Below, in pieces: positions 61,633-64,000 of a DNA stretch of 64,000 bases (its first letter is position 1; every line of letters begins with the position of its first letter). The stretch comes from Actinomycetes bacterium (GTDB lineage: Bacteria > Actinomycetota > Acidimicrobiia > Acidimicrobiales > Palsa-688), in NCBI GenBank assembly GCA_021850325.1, contig JAJZMF010000004.1, positions 157,470 to 221,469 on the forward strand, read 5' to 3'. The translations under genes and the position numbers were made by a program. The notes beneath the pieces were generated by a model, which saw only the letters and a list, made by a program, of their open reading frames with translations, had not been told where the DNA came from and ran no database searches.

Positions 61633-64000
61633 ATGTTCCGCGCCCTCAGATCGCTCGTCGGCCTAGCAGCAGTGATCGTCGTCTCCGGTGCAGTACTGGC
61701 CGGCCTGCTCGTTGGTATCGCGTTCTCAGGCAACAGGCTGGTGCAGGGTGCTGCGACGTTGAGGGGCGTCCCCCTCGGCAACCTTGCGCTCCAGCCCCAG
61801 GTGCCGTCGGTGATCTACGCAGCCGACGGCTCAGTGATCGCCACCCTGCGCTCCTCCCTCAACCGCCAGCCGGTCCCGCTGGACCAGATATCGCCCATGC
61901 TCGTGCACGCCGTGCTCGACACCGAGGACCACGCCTTCTTCGTCCACGGCCCCTTGGACGTGAAGTCGACAGCCAGGGCGCTGCTCGCCGACATCAGTGC
62001 CGGCGCTGCCGTGCAGGGCGGTTCGACGATCGCCGAACAGCTGGTCAAGCAGGTCTACCTGACCGACCGCAAGACGCTCACCAGGAAGCTCCGGGAGGCC
62101 GTGCTGGCCGCCCGTTTGGAGGCGAAGTACACCAAGAAGCAGATCCTCGACGCGTACCTGAACACCGTCTACCTGGGCAATGGTGCCTACGGGGTAGAAG
62201 CGGCAGCCAAGGAGTACTTCGGTGAGCACGCCTCCCGGCTCGACGTCGCTCAGTCCGCGTTGCTGGCCGGGCTGATACAGGCTCCGAGCGGTTACGACCC
62301 GCTCCTCAACCCCGTCGGCGCCCGGCTGCGCCGGAGCGAGGTGCTCAGCCGGATGGTGGTGTACAAGAGCATCACCCCGGCACAGGCGGCTGCGGCCAAT
62401 GCCACCCCTTTGCCCACCACGGTCCACGACGCTCCGGGTGTCGCGTACACGACCTACGGCTGGTACGTGCAGCAGGTGGTGAACGAGCTGCTCACCAACC
62501 CCGCCCTGGGGGCCACCCACGACGAGAGGGTCAGTGCCCTGTTCACCGGGGGATTGCGGATCTACACCAACGAAGTGCCTTCGCTGCAGGCCTACGCCCA
62601 GAAGGTCTCAGTGGCCGACATCCCGTCGGGCCTGGCCCATGTGGTCGCCGCCTTCGCGGTGGTCGACCCCCGCAACGGCAACGTGGAGGCCCTCATCGGG
62701 GGGCCCAACGGGACGACCGCGCAGTTCGACGACGCGGTCGAGGGGCAGCGCCAGCCGGGGTCGGGGTTCAAGTTGTTCACCCTCATCGGTGCCCTGGAGT
62801 CCGGCTACAACGTGAACGACTCCGTGCTCGCTGCCTCCCCGTGCGCCGTGCAGTTCCCAGGGGTGCCCGAACAGTACGGCTACAGCCCGGCGCACCCGAT
62901 GCACAATGACCCGGGTGACCCCAACGGGGCCGTCACCATTGTCCAGGCCACGGCGCTGTCCATCAACTGTGCCTACCTGCGGCTGGCGCACGAGGTCACG
63001 CTGCCCAAGATCATCGATGTCGCCCACAGCATGGGCCTCACGGACTCGACGCTCAACCCCGCCAACCCCTCGCTGGTCATCGGGTCGGAGGCAGTGCGGC
63101 CCATCGAGATGGCCGCCGCCTATGCCACGGTGGCCGACGGAGGTATCTACCACACGCCGAGCTTCGTGAACCGGGTGGTCGACCGGACAGGCACGGTCAT
63201 CTACAACGGGGAGCAGCCTGGGCGGCGGGTCTTCTCCCAGCAGGTGGCGTCCGAGGCGCTGGTGGCCCTCCAAGCCACGGTGCGTTACGGCACCGGCACC
63301 GCGGCCGCCCTCCCGAACGCAGACGTGGCAGGCAAGACGGGCACCACCGAGCACAGTGTCGACGCCTGGTTCAACGGCATCACGCCCGACCTGGCGTCCT
63401 CTGTCTGGATCGGCAACCCCAACGGTGAGGTCCCGATGTACCTGAACGGGGTCGAGGTCTTCGGTGCCAGCTACCCGACCCAGATCTGGCACGACGTGGC
63501 GGCATACGCCCTGTCCGGCACGCCCTACAGCTCGTTCCCGTCGCCCGTGCCGGCGCTGATGCCCCCGGTCCACTACATCGACTCCCTCTCCCTGCAGCGC
63601 GCCGACCTGCTCTCCCACGGCTACGCGCCGCCGGCGGCCACGACCACCACGTCCTCCACAACGACGTCCGCCACCACTGCACCCGCGGCAACCGCGCCCA
63701 GGAGCACGCGTCCAGCCGGCCCGGCTCCCAAACCGGCCACCGGCCCACCCTCGGTCCGCCCTGCGGCCGGGCACACGGCTGTCAACCCACCGGTCGCAAC
63801 GAGCCCCGTGCCCACCACCCGTGCGCCCACCACCCGTGCGCCCACCACCCGTGCGCCCACCACCCGTGCGCCCACCACCCGTGCGCCCAGCACGAGCGCT
63901 CCGGTTGCGCCCCCAGCTGCGACGACGACCGGGACCACGCCGCCCTCCCTGGCTGCGACCACCGTTGCGGCATCGACAACCACCCCGGCTCCCGCCACCT
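61633..64000 (+). CDS. class A penicillin-binding protein (3' end beyond window)
   Basis: At least 789 aa are encoded before the window ends without a stop. After an N-terminal membrane helix (LAAVIVVSGAVLAGLLVGIAF) comes a GT51 glycosyltransferase (catalytic E98 in TEDHAFF, QGGSTIAEQLVKQ, RKLREAVLAARLE, YLNTVYLGNGAYG) and a transpeptidase with Ser377-x-x-Lys380 (PGSGFK), SIN and KTGT (K568). It polymerises and cross-links peptidoglycan on the outer face of the membrane. The C-terminal 110 residues are Thr/Pro/Ala-rich with PTTRA repeats and probably span the wall. QGGSTIAEQ replaces the usual QGGSTITQQ. TAGAGT (61617-61622) and GAGGGG precede the ATG. Confidence 0.95.
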   Translation, partial: MFRALRSLVGLAAVIVVSGAVLAGLLVGIAFSGNRLVQGAATLRGVPLGNLALQPQVPSVIYAADGSVIATLRSSLNRQPVPLDQISPMLVHAVLDTEDHAFFVHGPLDVKSTARALLADISAGAAVQGGSTIAEQLVKQVYLTDRKTLTRKLREAVLAARLEAKYTKKQILDAYLNTVYLGNGAYGVEAAAKEYFGEHASRLDVAQSALLAGLIQAPSGYDPLLNPVGARLRRSEVLSRMVVYKSITPAQAAAANATPLPTTVHDAPGVAYTTYGWYVQQVVNELLTNPALGATHDERVSALFTGGLRIYTNEVPSLQAYAQKVSVADIPSGLAHVVAAFAVVDPRNGNVEALIGGPNGTTAQFDDAVEGQRQPGSGFKLFTLIGALESGYNVNDSVLAASPCAVQFPGVPEQYGYSPAHPMHNDPGDPNGAVTIVQATALSINCAYLRLAHEVTLPKIIDVAHSMGLTDSTLNPANPSLVIGSEAVRPIEMAAAYATVADGGIYHTPSFVNRVVDRTGTVIYNGEQPGRRVFSQQVASEALVALQATVRYGTGTAAALPNADVAGKTGTTEHSVDAWFNGITPDLASSVWIGNPNGEVPMYLNGVEVFGASYPTQIWHDVAAYALSGTPYSSFPSPVPALMPPVHYIDSLSLQRADLLSHGYAPPAATTTTSSTTTSATTAPAATAPRSTRPAGPAPKPATGPPSVRPAAGHTAVNPPVATSPVPTTRAPTTRAPTTRAPTTRAPTTRAPSTSAPVAPPAATTTGTTPPSLAATTVAASTTTPAPAT
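63811..63885 (+). repeat. five perfect 15-bp tandem repeats in the PBP tail
   Basis: CCCACCACCCGTGCG occurs five times in a row, each encoding PTTRA, within the Thr/Pro-rich tail of the penicillin-binding protein. Confidence 0.9.

Overview
The window is a 64 kb piece of a high-G+C actinobacterial chromosome. Marker combinations are the manB / DUF3499 / DUF5719 block, coenzyme F420 genes cofD-cofE, a WbbL-type rhamnosyltransferase, an AccA3-type acyl-CoA carboxylase alpha chain beside birA, and many start codons sitting 5-11 nt after a TANNNT -10 box. The gene repertoire and the absence of mycolic-acid genes suggest a deep-branching lineage such as Acidimicrobiia; that placement is inference. 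No rRNA, tRNA, CRISPR array, transposase or phage gene was seen, and base composition is even throughout.

Layout. 1-5.3 kb: a lipoprotein, a small membrane protein, a TesB thioesterase with an AI-2E-type permease, a nitroreductase, and a MoeB/ThiF-type E1 enzyme with an N-terminal rhodanese domain. 5.3-10 kb: an NrtR-like Nudix regulator followed by nadA-nadB-nadC. 10-11.7 kb: ammonium transporter and PII protein. 11.7-14.4 kb: biotin-dependent carboxylase alpha chain, divergent from biotin ligase. 14.4-30 kb: cell-surface sugar genes: rmlA, rmlB, rmlD, wbbL-like and an epimerase on the plus strand; three glycosyltransferase genes (one a double module), rmlC, cofD and cofE in a tightly packed minus-strand run; then a GDP-deoxyhexose reductase-like SDR. 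30-46 kb: an envelope-polysaccharide block (GT2 membrane glycosyltransferase, DUF5719, GT-C-like membrane protein, phosphomannomutase, Trm112-like protein, sugar isomerase) interrupted by a secreted-repeat protein, a kelch-like protein and ftsH. 46-51.5 kb: a NarL-type regulator, secA, prfB and a NifU-like protein. 51.5-55.8 kb: an Asp/Asn beta-hydroxylase-fold enzyme, a serine palmitoyltransferase-like enzyme, an extended SDR and a convergent GNAT-fold protein, together resembling a bacterial ceramide synthesis set. 55.8-64 kb: DUF4388 protein, lipoprotein, membrane protein, fused alpha-keto acid dehydrogenase E1, zinc-ribbon metallopeptidase and a class A penicillin-binding protein cut by the window end.

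How they fit. Most of the window builds the cell envelope: dTDP-rhamnose supply and transfer, mannose/glucose phosphate interconversion, membrane glycosyltransferases, protein export (SecA), membrane proteolysis (FtsH), peptidoglycan polymerisation and possibly sphingolipid synthesis. The remainder is cofactor supply (NAD, F420, biotin loading, sulfur transfer, Fe-S) and nitrogen uptake. The most interesting items are the putative ceramide locus in a Gram-positive-type genome, the NrtR-nadABC unit with a palindrome inside its promoter, an unassigned multi-hairpin region at about 45.9-46.05 kb, and a response regulator with a His/Gly repeat tail encoded by a minisatellite.
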